Of a DNA stretch of 64,000 nt, positions 47,945-59,471 are shown in pieces (positions within the stretch are counted from its first letter, which is position 1; the number at the start of each line of letters is the position of its first letter). The notes under the pieces are model-generated. The model worked only from the letters and a program-made list of their open reading frames with translations, had not been told where the DNA came from and did no database searches. Made by a program: the position numbers and the translations under genes. Origin of the DNA: Cordia subcordata (lineage: Eukaryota > Streptophyta > Magnoliopsida > Boraginales > Cordiaceae); assembly GCA_028554755.1 (NCBI GenBank), contig JAPTOF010000007.1:15175001-15239000 (forward strand). The letters are read 5' to 3'.

Positions 47945-49605
47945 TGTTGAACTTATGGGTTTTAATCATGACAATTATATTTTGATGATGGCACAATTGT
48001 ATTTTGTTAATTGCTGTCATTACGTATCTTGTATATCTTCGTTATAGTAGCTTGAGCAAGGTGAAGGCCTTTGAGCAAAGGAAATGATGGAAGGAGCATG
48101 GAGATTATGAAGATTTCTTGAAGAAATAGTTTTTGTTCTTTAGCTCTTGTGTAGTTGATCTTAATACATAAGCAACTGTCTATGAAGCACAAAAAAAAAA
48201 AAAAACTAGAGCATTGCATGCATATATCTTGATCTTTCTTCTAAGTACATGCTTGTCTATATATATATATATATGTATATACCTCCATGGAACTGCAGTA
48301 AAAGTGCATATATAGGCTTTATACTTAAGCTATCTTGCTGAATATATATGTATCTATAGGTAAACAACTTGCATATTCCTCTTCCCCATGCAAAATTTAC
48401 AAAAATCTTGATTGTGTACAAGTTTTAGCTTTGGATTTAATGATTATGCAAATTGGTTGATATTGCATTAATGAGATTAGATATGGTGTAATAGTAGGTG
48501 TCTTGAGCCTCCAAAAATCTACAGAAAAACTAGCTGTTATGGACTTTTTAAAGTATGGCCGCACTTTTTGTAGTAGGTAGCAGCTTTTCTGACACACTGT
48601 GCAACTACCATCCCACTTGGGTGGTCGACCGGTAGTGTCTTCCGGCTAAAACAGAGAGCATAAGTGCTCTACCAGAACACTCAGGCGATTGACCGGTAGA
48701 GCGTTCCGGTAAGGCCTTTTGGCCTTTGGAACTACTGGAACACCCAGGGGGTCGATCGGTAGTGTGCTCCGGTAGTCCCTCTGTGTTGTTTTCAAAAATT
48801 GACCGTTGGAAGATTTGTTTTTTTTGTCTTATAAATACATCCTATCCCTCTCAACTCAGATACAACTTGTTCAATATATTTTTCTAAGCTCTCTTGTATT
48901 TAATACACTTCATTTACTGCAATCTTGCTCTATTAATTGCTATCTTCATTTATTGCATATTATTGAAATTTAAGAACAAGTTCTTGAGCTTCATAACTTG
49001 CTTATCTACTTAGAGCAACATAGAAAGGTTTAAATACCTTTGTACACTTGCTGAAAAGAAGTTTCTTGTATACCATTTTCTACAAGCCTTTGGGTGTGAT
49101 TTTCTTTACTCTTGGGTAGCATAGTTGTGAGTATTATCTTTCAAGAGTGAAGGGTTGAAATCCTCAAGTATTGGGGTAATAATCGTGGTCCTTGTGGAAA
49201 AGCAAGGGTTGTGATCGTTGTTCTTTACTCTTGGGTAATATAATTGTAAGTATTATCTCTCAAGAGTGAAGGGTTGAAATCCTCAAGTATTGGGGTAATA
49301 ATCGTGGTCCTTGTGGAGAAGCAAGAGTTGTGATCGTTGTTCTACGCTTCTACAACGTACTAAGTAAGAAGCAGTTGCACTAGTGAAGTTTTTGAACCCC
49401 TAAGGGTAGTGGACTAGGCCCTCGGAAGTTCGAACCACTCTAAATCACTGCATTTGACACTCTTAACCCGACATTCTTTATATTTGCAGTATTTACTTTG
49501 ATTTTTGCATGTACCTTTATATGAAATAATTGTTAAGAGCTTTAATTGCTTATTTGTGCCAATAATCCAATTCACCCCCCTCTTGGATTCATTTTCTAGG
49601 CAACA
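47945..49605 (+). repeat. 3' LTR of the copia element (1661 bp)
   Basis: Starts TGTTGAACTTATGGG, ends GGCAACA before GAAAT. It carries the ACCGGT array and a TATA box (48830-48837). A duplication of about 120 bp (about 49105-49224 and 49225-49345, each with TATTGGGGTAATAATCGTGG) is absent from the 5' LTR. Confidence 0.93.
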
Positions 49606-49883
49606 GAAATAATAGTAAGAATGGATGTATTAATTCAAAATTTATGTTTGGTATCTAGTATACTACCATAGTGTTGGAAATGATTTATATATAAAGTCAA
49701 AATTACCCCTGCATTATTATCTAAATAACAGCAATAATAGAAGTAGTAATAGTAGTAATCATAAACAATAACAACAACAACAATAAAGCTAATGACAATA
49801 ATCATAAAATTATTTCTTCAAAATTTTACTAAAATACTAACATAAAGTATATTTATATTAATGACCTTAGTAGAAAAAAATAT

Positions 49884-49920
<37 letters not shown>

Positions 49921-50989
49921 TATATAATCTGGTTAACTATTCTACTACTGTTTTTGTTTTAATTTTCATTTCATTTTTAATTTTATTTTCTATATTTAAT
50001 TTTTATTCTATATTTTATTTTTCTATTTTGTCTTTATTTTTTTATTGTCTATTTTGATTTTGATTTTGATTTTGATTTTGATTTTTTTCCTTATTTTTAT
50101 TTTCTATTTTTAACTTTTATTTTCTACTTTATATTTCTATTTTTATTCTTATTTTTTTATTTTCTATTTCCTATTTTTACTTTTATTTTTAATTTTATTT
50201 TTTAATTTTCAATTTTTAATTCATATTTTCTATTGTTTGTTTATTTTTATTTCCAATATAAATGTAAATGTTGTTTTATGAAAATACATTAAAAAGGATC
50301 TCACTCTTAGGAGCATGGGAATAACTTATTCCTATGCGTTTTGCTAGGAATGGTTATTCCCACATTAAGGGGAGTGGTATTCCCTAATCAATTGCATCAT
50401 GCCAATCACTAGATTTAAAGGAGAGTCAAGAATGTCTCTATATTCTCAACTCATATTCACATAACAATCACAATCTAAATGTGTAGTTTATTTGTTTCTA
50501 TAGGGGGACAAGTGTATTTGACTATGACAAAGAGATTCTGGGTTTATGTTACAACTATTAGGAATAATGTACGTTTATGGCGCAATCATCCCCCCACCGG
50601 TACAAACACGCACACACAAAAGAAAAAGAAAAATATTATGCCAAGTTTTAAAATGAGAAACCAAACACTTCTCTTTATTCAAAATGGACTTTTACATTCT
50701 AAAAGTCAATCTAATTCTTCAAAATGAAAAACCAAACTGGCCCTTAGTGGTTAATGTTATACTATGTCCGATTGTGAATCTATTGGAAAAGGATAGAAGT
50801 GTTATTCCACCTACATCAACTAACTTTGACTTCCTTAGAAGTAAAAGAATTAAAAAAATAGAATTAGTTGGACTAGCTAAAGTAGGTCAAATTAGATCAA
50901 AGTTGGTTTAGACTGAGCTTTGAAATGGTTAATTCTATCACGTTCCCAAGCTCCACGATTTGGGATCAAGACGCACTTGGTGTGCTAAA
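49606..50989. other. Right flank of the copia element, duplicated intergenic DNA
   Basis: Parallel to 22086-23469. It contains a (TA)n run near 49885-49918 and a T-rich tract at about 49925-50275. The ORF at 50684-50911 is not conserved in the paralog, which has stops in that frame. No gene. Confidence 0.55.
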
Positions 50990-51322
50990 ATGAGTGTTCC
51001 CCTTGACATACAAAACACATGAATACACAAATCAAATAAGTAAAATGCTAAGAACTGCAAAATATTAAAACATTCACACTCTAAACACTTATAAAAATAA
51101 CTTCAAATAAACGATTATAGTTCCATTGGGTAGGAATGTAAAAGAAAATGAAAATGTTTCAACATTACAAGCTTTATTCTTATTGGTCATGTTGAAAATA
51201 CCTTGATGCCACCATTTGAATAGTGCACTCTACATACTTGTTATTATCTGAAGAAAGAAATGAAAAGGGTCAACAAAGAATAAGAGTTAGAGTACATGAG
51301 TTCTGCGCCCCCAAAAAAAAGA

Positions 51323-51376
<54 letters not shown>

Positions 51377-52333
51377 CAAAAGGAAGCTAGCCAGAATAGC
51401 TAATACAATTAGAAAAACATATTACCAATGTCCAAGAATGCATATATATTATTAAAGGCATGAAAGACATAATGAACAGAAATTACATTACTATCAAGCT
51501 AATTGAAAACAATAATGGAAGCAAGGAAATGTTATGTATAAGGTAAACTTGGGTCACAATATAGCATATTAATTTTTCTTTTGAAAAATCTACAATGTAA
51601 TTGCAGTTTGCCGTACATGGCAATAATATTTATGATAGCACAGTATTAAAAGGAAATTTCAACAAGGTCTTTTTCAGTTTTGTGTCTTGTGCAATTCTAC
51701 ATGATTTGAAAGTAGGTCTAACACCAATGTGAAAGCTATATTGTAGCATTTTTATCTTTACCTAATAAAAATGCACGCATAGGATACACTATTTTTGCAA
51801 CAATTTTAAAAACTGAGACTAAAAATATATATAAGTGGCAATGTATCAAATTTTTGTTACATCGCCTCAGTGGCAATGGTTTGACAGACAACTACCACTA
51901 ATAATCTGCATGGTCAGCGCTTTTCGAGAACCGCTTACAAAAGGAATTCAACATGAGAAGAATAAGACAATCCCCAACATCAGTATTGCTAGAAAAGGGA
52001 CTTACCATGAGAAGAACAAGCCAGGCACTTTGTCATTTGTATTGCTCGTTCACTATCTCATCTCTCCTGCTGTCATTGCAGTAGTTCAAGTGTTTGGTCA
52101 AATCATTAAGTGCTAAAATGATGATGCAACTAGAATGCAATCAGCAAGTAATGTGCTAAAAAAGTTATAGTGGTTCCAAGTTGAAGTGATTAGAAGGCAT
52201 GTATTATTTGATGAACATATAATAATACACAAAAACAAAAGAACTCCCTGCTCTGCACCTACACCATTTTTGAAAAATTGTGGACTAGAAAACAAGTTGA
52301 AAACTAGCAACGGGTACAAACCATTGTGAGTAT
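50990..52333. other. Downstream DNA of receptor-kinase gene 3
   Basis: Third copy of the 1-1269 block, with a (TA)n microsatellite at about 51329-51371 where the others have A-rich or AAT repeats. Candidate extra-exon signals are kept (acceptor before 52066, donor after 52006). Confidence 0.6.
52006..52066 (-). other. Candidate extra 3' exon of receptor-kinase gene 3
   Basis: As in unit 1: a 61-nt segment after GACAGCAG and before GTAAGT on the minus strand. The donor GAG|GTAATG (last base 52363) in the final coding exon would splice to it and give a C-terminus ending GEMR. The position, length and frame match unit 1 exactly. Confidence 0.4.
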
Positions 52334-55300
52334 TTAACGTGTTCCTGATAACGAATCATTACCTCGATAGCGATTCCTATTATTGCCAATGTATTTATCC
52401 TTTATTTTATTTATTTCTACTACAACATCTTTCATGTTCATCCTTTCTCCTGGTGATTCCATTGAACACAATACTCCAATTCTCAGCACTGCGGCCACAC
52501 AATCCAGAGTTTTCATAATTTCTACTCCATTTGTCTCAATGTTGCTTGAATTATTGCTGTCAACTTCAGAATCCAATAGCATTGAAGGTTTAACAATTTC
52601 TGAAACGTGTTCCGATAATGCCATCTTAACATGTTGATGAAGGTCCATGTCATTCCTGAATAAATCATCTGTAGGTCCCCTTCCTGTAAAAATCTCCAGT
52701 AACATAATTCCAAAGCTGTACATATCTCCCTCAAGAGATAGCATCCCACCCATACCATATTCTACACAAATAAGTAATAGACTGTTTAAGCTCTCAAAAT
52801 TTATGTTTTAGCGGTTAAGAGTTTACACTATTATTTCAATAAACTGAAAAAAAGAAATTTCACAAGAAAAGGCTAGAAATGGAGAAAGAGCAAATCAATA
52901 AGGTAGAGAGAATTAGGTGTTTAGATACCTGGAGCAATATAACCAACTGTCCCTTTAAAACTGCCAGTTGAGCTCGTTGGATGTTGTGAAGAGCTTTCAT
53001 TTGGATAATTAGAAAGAACCCTTGCTAACCCAAAATCTCCCACATGTGCAGTCATTTCATGATCAAGCAGAATATTACTAGGCTTTAGGTCGCCATGGAC
53101 AATTGGGATTTCGCAATGATAGTGAAGATATTCAACTGTACATGCTATATCAGTTGCTATGCTTAATCTTTGAGTAAGACTCAAATTCTGACGTCTTACT
53201 TGTGAGCTTTCACTATGGTGCAACCACTTCTCTAAGCTTCCATTCGGCATAAACTCAAAAACTAGAGGCTTAAAGTCAGCTCCTTTGAAGTCAATGCTTG
53301 AGCAAGTAGTGATTATCTTTATGAGATTTCGATGACGAATGTTTCTCAGTGCATTACATTCTGCAAGGAAACTCTTGCCAGCTCCTTTCTGTGTAACATT
53401 TAGAACTTTTACTGCCATTTCACCATTACCCAGAACTCCTCTGTATACTGAACCATGGGCTCCTTGACCAATCAAATTGGATGATGAAAATTTGTTTGTG
53501 GCTTGAGAGAGTTCAGCATATGAAATCTTGGGAAATTGTTCGTCAAGCAAGTCCTTGGCAGAAGATCTTGTTCTTGTTTTTCCCCTCCGCTTGAAATAAA
53601 GATAGAGACTTAGCAATAAGATTGAACCAAAAGCTGCTATTGGAATAGCGATTTTGAGAACTACGGAAACTCTTTTTCTCTTTGGCATATCAACTAGACA
53701 TGTAGGAAGCCTCAAACTCTTCAATCCTCCACATAGTTTTCCATTTCCAATAATAGAAAACTCACTTTGATTTTTGAAGATTCCTTCTTTTGGTACCTTT
53801 CCTTCAAGATTGTTGTAGGATAAATTCAAAAGTTTGAGAAGAGTAAAGTTTTGCAAGTATGCTGGAATTTGCCCTGACAAGTTATTTTTCGAAAAGTCAA
53901 TGGTATTAATGCTTTTTAAGTTGCTCAAAGTAGAGGGAATGCTTCCCTCAAATGAGTTATTGCTCAAGTAAAGCTGCTCCAGCATTTCGCAACCACCAAT
54001 TGAACTAGGAATTTCCCCTGACAACATATTTCCAGACATGTCCAACGTCAAGAGTTTGCTCAAGTTACCAATCTCCAAAGGCAATACTCCCGTCAGAAAA
54101 TTCTGAGATAGATTGAAAGTATTAGTAATTGAAGATAGACCTGCAATTTGTGTTGGTATGATACCAGTGAGTTTGTTACCCCCGAGTTGAAGCTCCTCTA
54201 GTTGTTGACAATTTCCTAAACTAGGAGGAATGTTGCCTTCCAAATCATTTTCTTCTAAATGGAGCCGTGACAGTTGTGTGATGTTACCAAGAGATGATGG
54301 AATGGCTCCTGAAATTTTATTTTCGAACAGGAAAATTTCCTGCAACCTTTCAAGGTTGCCAATTCCTACTGGAATTTTACCTGTGATCATGTTCTCGAAA
54401 ATATCCAAATATTGTAGACCTACAAGACTCGCAATCCCTTCGGGAATGGTACCGAATATCTGGTTTGAACTTGCTAATAGCATTATAAGTGCATCTGAAA
54501 GATTTGCAATTGAACTTGGTAGTTTACCTCTGAACATGTTATAGCTTATATCCACTACTTGGAGTTTGCTGCAATTAGTAAGAGATGTTAGGATGCTGAG
54601 CTCCCCACCCTCGTGATTTTCCAAGTAGTTGGTTGTAAGACTGAACCACCTTAGTTCTTTCAAGGTTCCAAGATTCAGAGGTGCTGTACCTTTGAAGTTA
54701 TTAAATGAAAAATCTAGCTCTTTAAGTGCTGAAGCATTGGATAAAGAAAGTGGAAGTGATCCAGTAAAATGATTTCCTCCTACATACAACCCAAATAAAT
54801 TGAAAAGAGTGGACCCGACATTTGACGGGATTCTTCCATGGAGTTGATTGTCCCCAATATCAAGATATTGGAGGGAAGAAAGATTATAAATTGGAGGAGG
54901 AACTGTCCCTGATAGGTTATTGCCACCTACGTTTAGAAGTTGCAACTTCGAGAGTCTGCCGAGCTCACTTGGGATGGTTCCCTGAAAACTATTATATAAT
55001 AGGGACAATGCAATGAGAGAGGTGGCGTTCCCCAGCCAGACTAGGATTCTGCCGGTGAGATTATTTTTGCAGAGATGAAATTGAAAGAGATTCTTTCTTA
55101 TAAGAAAGCTTAGTTCAAATGGTATTTCACCTGTAAGTTTGTTGTTGATGAAGTCAATGACTTTCAAATTCGAACAATTCGATAGACTGCTTGGTACTTG
55201 TCGTTCGAAAGCATTGTCGCTAAGGTTGAGATATCTGAGTCGTGATAAACGTCCCATTTCCAAAGGAATTTCACCATGGAAATAGTTTTGACCCAATGTA

Positions 55301-55647
55301 ATCTCTCTCAGAAAGCTGAGATTTCCTATGTAGGACGGTAGGGCACCAGCTAGTCTCTTGCTTTCCAAGTTCAAGACAGTAACTCTTCCCAGGTGCCGCT
55401 TACTGCAGGAAACTCCTTGCCAGTGACAGAAATGAACTGAATCATTCCATGAGCTCGTGATATTGAGCGGATCATCAGTTATCTTCTCTCTGAAAGCAAG
55501 CAAAGCCAATCTATCGGTTTCGTTTGCATTGGATTGTTCATCTATTGTGGAGGATTTGCAAGAGATGAGCAGTAGGCACAAGGAAAAATAAATCAGAATG
55601 GAACACGATTGGCATGATTGCAGCCAATTTTGGCGCAACAGTTCCAT
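52334..55647 (-). CDS. LRR receptor-like kinase, subfamily XII, non-RD (intact)
   Basis: Probable plasma-membrane immune receptor, 1048 aa, join 55647-52929 and 52761-52334. The phase-1 intron sits at the same kinase position as in gene 1 and restores IAPEYG. The ATG at 55647 matches the paralogs; the frame stays open upstream to 55701, but only from a TTG, so I reject that longer start. Signal peptide about 1-38, N-cap Cys pair in CHWQGVSC, about 22 LRRs, membrane helix near 660-683, kinase from about 720 with GQGAHGSV, AVKVL, HGDLKPSN (about 849) and DFG (about 870). HGD marks a non-RD kinase. Two residues before the catalytic lysine are missing compared with gene 1. LRRs 2-7 differ most from gene 1, the central LRRs least. 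Its 5' leader lacks about 42 bp present before gene 1. Confidence 0.94.
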
Positions 55648-55744
55648 GGTATAGGCAGCAAAAGTACAGGACTGAAAGCTGGAATAAACTTTCAAGGGCA
55701 AAAATATTGATACATATTACTTATTACCATAAGTTAGACTGCTT

Positions 55745-55752
55745 TATTTATA
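55745..55752 (-). promoter_or_regulatory. Candidate TATA box of receptor-kinase gene 3
   Basis: TATAAATA on the minus strand about 98 bp before the ATG, at the place of the box before gene 1. The shorter distance is due to a deletion in the leader (about 42 bp) that removes GGAATATTGAAGTGTTGAG and its continuation. Confidence 0.5.
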
Positions 55753-57083
55753 AGTTGGAAGTGTGTTCTTAAACTTCTAACCTCCCAATGTTTCTACTTT
55801 AATAATGACTTTGATGCAATGCCCAAGGACTCTTTCCTCTACCAGCTTGAAATTTTGGCCTTTCCTTTCGCAAATTCCTACATTTGCGGCAGACAAATTG
55901 GGATGTGTTTGGTGGTTATGTTGTAATGCAGTCCTCATGGGCAGAGATTCACATTACTGCCACTTTTACTTTTTTGAAAAATATTCTTAGACGGGGCTTC
56001 CCAGCAAGTGCGAGGCTTAATGGGCGGCCAATTGGAAGTTTTTATGCTTGGTTTGGATTCTTTAATATTAATTGTTGTCTTATAATAATATAATATAAAA
56101 TTTTTAATTATTTGTATAATATCATCTCAATTGCTTATAAGATTTAAACTCTCAAAAAAAGTAATTTTTTATTTCTAAAATTTTTAATACCTTTTTCTTA
56201 AAGAATTTAAATTTCATAAATGCTTAAAATAATATTATATGTATATAAATAACCAGATTTTTTCACTTTATTTTGTGAGAATTGTTGATATGAGAAAATT
56301 CTAATCGGTAATGCTTGGCCTTTCTTTTTGCAAATTGGAACCACCATGTCAACAAAGAAAATATTGGCATTACAATCATGAATTTCGACAAGTGATATTG
56401 ACCTTAAATTAGAGACAAGAATCTAGTCAAGGATTTGTGGATCTGAATAGGATGCGTGAATAAAAGATACATATATTTTTCAAGTATCAAGCCATCAAGT
56501 GGGTTATCCTATCATTTTCCCAAATTGCACTTCCACTAGCGATATTTGTTATCTCAGCGTGGCTTTGACTATTTAAGTCGAAAGAATTTTAAGAAAAGAG
56601 GAGGAAATAAAGTGAAAGAGAAAAACCTTTTGATGAAATTTCATTCCGAAATGCTCTTCAGGTATATGCTTACGATAGAAAATCGGGTTGGTTATGTTAT
56701 TGGTTGGTTATGTTGTAACATATTTGTCATGCGCACTATGAAGCTCGAAACATATTAAATTGTCCAATATGGTATCAGAGACTAGGTTATAGATTCAACA
56801 TTCACCACTATCTATTTAATAAATATTAAATTATCTATGTGCAAACAATGAACAAATCATGTGCACCCACTTAATAAATATTAAATTGTTCACGTTGAAA
56901 CTTTAAGCAAATCACGTAGTACGTGAGGCGGATATTAAATATAATAAATAAATATAACTATATCTTCTCTACAAGTTTAAGTTTTTAGGTGAGGTGGTAA
57001 CTCTAATAATATCATATATAATGAGATTGGGCTTTCATATATTATTATAAGAAAAAAAAAATGATACAAGAAGATTCTCATGG
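55753..57083. other. Upstream DNA of receptor-kinase gene 3
   Basis: Parallel to 4743-5525 plus 7174-7797 and to 8746-10002, without the Mutator-like insertion. It contains a copia-type remnant at about 56755-57030, including TGGTATCAGAGACTAGG and GTACGTGAGGCGG. No gene. Confidence 0.55.
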
Positions 57084-57088
57084 GTAAT

Positions 57089-57791
57089 TGTAATGCCCTC
57101 CCATATTAGTTCTTTATGAGATTTATGTGCACTTTATAATGGCTTGGGTTTACTATTACTGTCATAATGTGCTTAAACATTTTGGGCCAGTCGATTAAGC
57201 TCAATATAGTGGCAAGCCTTTAGTTGGGTCTCCATTGTTATAGATGGTATTAGAGCACATTCTGGGAAGATTTCACGTCACCTAGGGTTTTGGCTGTGAT
57301 TCTGTTTTGTTTGTGTTAGGGCCTCGACGAACATGTCGCACGTTTAAGAAGGAGAGTTTGTAATGCCTTCCCATATCGGTTCTTTATGAAATTTGTGTGC
57401 ACTTTATAATTACTTGGGTCCACAAGGGTTCTAGCTACGGTTCTGTTTTGCTTGTATTTGGGCTGCAATGAGGACGTCGCGTGTTTAAGGGGGAGAGTCC
57501 ACAACACCCCGCCCCCCTCCAATTGGTTCTGTTTTATATGTGTTTAGGCTACAAAGAGGATGCTGCGTGTTTAAAGGGGAGAGTTTGCAACGCCCCCACA
57601 TTAGTTCTTTATCAGATTTGTGTACATTTTATAATGATTTAGGTTCACCACTACTGTGATCTTTATAAAATTTGTGTATATTTTATAATAGCCTAGGTTC
57701 ACTACTACTGTAATCATAGACTTAAATATTTTGGACCAATTAGTTAGGCTCAATATGGTGGCAAGCTAATAATGGGGCCTAAGTTGTTACA
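57089..57791 (+). mobile_element. TRIM-type short LTR element with repeated internal segments
   Basis: Same target as the 10008 copy: GTAAT at 57084-57088 and GTGAT at 57792-57796 (one mismatch). First LTR TGTAATGCCC to TTGTTATA, primer-site-like TGGTATTAGAGCA (about 57247), then internal segments with the GTTTGTGTTAGGGC and ACGTCGCGTGTTTAAGGGGG motifs repeated three times with partial LTRs between, and a last LTR ending GTTGTTACA. No protein coding. Shared site means insertion before the duplication. Confidence 0.78.
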
Positions 57792-57796
57792 GTGAT

Positions 57797-58099
57797 GCTT
57801 GGCCATCTTTTTGCATTATGAAGCTATCATCAAGAAAGAACATATTGGCACTGCGATGATGAATTTCAGAAGTGTTGCTGATCTTAAATTAGAAATAAGT
57901 ATCTAGTCAACAATTGTGGACCTCAATAAGTGTTTCATATCATTATAAGCCACTTTTTCGCACTTTGAAGCCATCATCAAGAACTAAAGAAAAATTTGGC
58001 ACTGCAATCATGAATTTCAACAAGTGTTGTTGATCTTAAATTAGAAACAAGTATCTAGTCAAGAACTCTGGATCACAATAAAATGCATAAACAAAATAC

Positions 58100-58141
<42 letters not shown>

Positions 58142-58642
58142 TCAAGAAGGTATCAATCCATCAAGCGTGGACCAAACTTTGATGAAATTTCATCGCGAAA
58201 TGCTATTCAGGTATATGCTTACCATAAAAATTGGAATTTGTTATTGAGATTGAAAATTTTCTTCCCATTCCTTCCCTCCCTTCCCCCCCCCCCCCCCCAA
58301 AAAAAAAAAGAAGGAAAGAAATGTTGGGGCGAACCTTGACACCTGTTGAATTTGGTAAAGAACAGCTTGTTTGCATGGGCAGGAAATGAGAAATGGCAGA
58401 GCGAATCATTTCCCATGATCATTTTATACATTTTAATAAAAGAAAGTATAAGGAGGCGTTCTCATAACTTCCCTTGTTAGGATAATTTTTTGGGATGCCC
58501 ATTTGCCCCTCACAAGGCCACAAGTTAGTTCTTTTGCGACAAGGAAATCCGGTTGGCGGTGTCCAACTACTAAAACACTGGACAAAACTCCACTATTAAC
58601 TGACAAGTTTTGGGTGCACAGTACGTCCCTTATATTGTGCAA
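57797..58642. other. Intergenic DNA between gene 3 upstream region and remnant
   Basis: Parallel to 10652-11318. It contains a (TA)n run at about 58104-58134 and a C/A homopolymer at about 58284-58308. The last 130 bp (58510-58642) resemble nothing else I recognise in the window and abut the remnant. Confidence 0.5.
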
Positions 58643-59471
58643 GCCAAATAGATTGAAAAGAATGGAACTGACATCTGATGGGATTCTTCCATGGAGTTGA
58701 TTGTCAAGAATAATAAGAAGTTGGAGTGAAGAAAGATTATAGATTGGGGGAGGAACTATCCCTGATATATTATTTTCAGCTATTTGTAGAAGCTTCAACT
58801 TCGAGACTCTGCCTAGCTCACTTGGGATGGTTCCCTCTAAATTATTAAAACTTAACGACAACACTTTTAGAGAGGTGGTGTTCCCCAGCCAGATAGGGAT
58901 GTTGCCTGTGAGATTATTTTTAGAGAAACGAAATTCAAAGAGATTCTTACTTGCAAGAAAGCGGAGTTCAGCTGGGATTTCACCAATAAGTTTGTTGGAG
59001 TTCAAGTTAATGACTTGCAAATTCGAACAATTGGATAGACTGCTTGGGATTTGTCACTAAGGTTGAGATATCTGAATTGCGATAAACGTCCCATTTCCTG
59101 TGGAATTTCACCTTGAAAGTAGTTTTCAATCAAATTAATCGCACTTAGAAAACGAAGATTTCCTATGTGGGGCGGTAGGCTGCCAGCCAGTTTCTTGCCT
59201 TCCAAGTTCAAGACAGTAACTCTTCCCGGGTGCCGCTTACTACAAGAAACTCCTTGCCAGTAACAGAAATGAACTGAATCATTCCATGAATGGATCCTGA
59301 CTTATCTTCTCTCTGAAAACAAGCAATGCCAGTCTATCGGTTTCGCTCCCAGCTGATGATGCAATTGTTGTGGAGGATTTGCGAGAGATCAGCAATAGGC
59401 ACAGGGAAAAAATAAAGCAGAATGGAACTTGATTGGCTTGATTGCAACCAATGTTGGGACAACAGTTCCAT
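58643..59471 (-). pseudogene. LRR receptor kinase remnant (signal peptide to LRR 9)
   Basis: Related most closely to the broken gene 2. ATG at 59471 begins a signal peptide (CFIFSLCLLLISRKSS visible) and N-cap. A 14-bp deletion near 59288 shifts the frame to a stop. A 16-bp deletion near 59055, between short TGTC repeats, breaks LRR 3. The following LRRs (LQIAENNISGIVPP) are open until about 58643, where the match ends in unrelated sequence. No membrane helix or kinase. It cannot make a receptor. Confidence 0.88.

Larger units (their letters stand above)
39143..49605 (+). mobile_element. Ty1/copia LTR retrotransposon, Sirevirus type, decayed
   Basis: Complete in outline: 5' LTR 39143-40822, primer site, gag, pol in copia order (protease, integrase, reverse transcriptase, RNase H), an extra ORF after pol, purine tracts, 3' LTR 47945-49605. 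Both LTRs run TG...CA. Flanks AAAAT and GAAAT suggest a decayed 5-bp duplication; the uninterrupted paralog is near 22085. The extra ORF in the env position, large LTRs and repeated polypurine tracts fit the Sirevirus (SIRE/Maximus) lineage. Multiple stops and frameshifts mean it cannot make its proteins. It interrupts unit 2 only. Confidence 0.93.
23470..50989. repeat. Segmental duplication unit 2
   Basis: Second copy of the duplicated block. It holds the broken receptor-kinase gene at 24808-28088, the remnant at 31638-31905 and the 10.5-kb copia element. Without the copia element it is about 17 kb. It supplies the empty sites for several unit 1 insertions: the inner Helitron, the palindromic MITE, the solo LTR and the plastid-like segment. 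Conversely it has a Tourist-like MITE and the copia element that unit 1 lacks. Confidence 0.8.

Noticed and set aside
50684..50911. 75-aa ORF on the plus strand
   Set aside because: The parallel sequence near 23165-23400 has in-frame stops, so it is not a conserved coding region.
55648..55701. Upstream extension of the unit 3 receptor reading frame by 18 codons
   Set aside because: The extension begins at TTG, not ATG. The ATG at 55647 matches the starts of all paralogs and begins the signal peptide directly.
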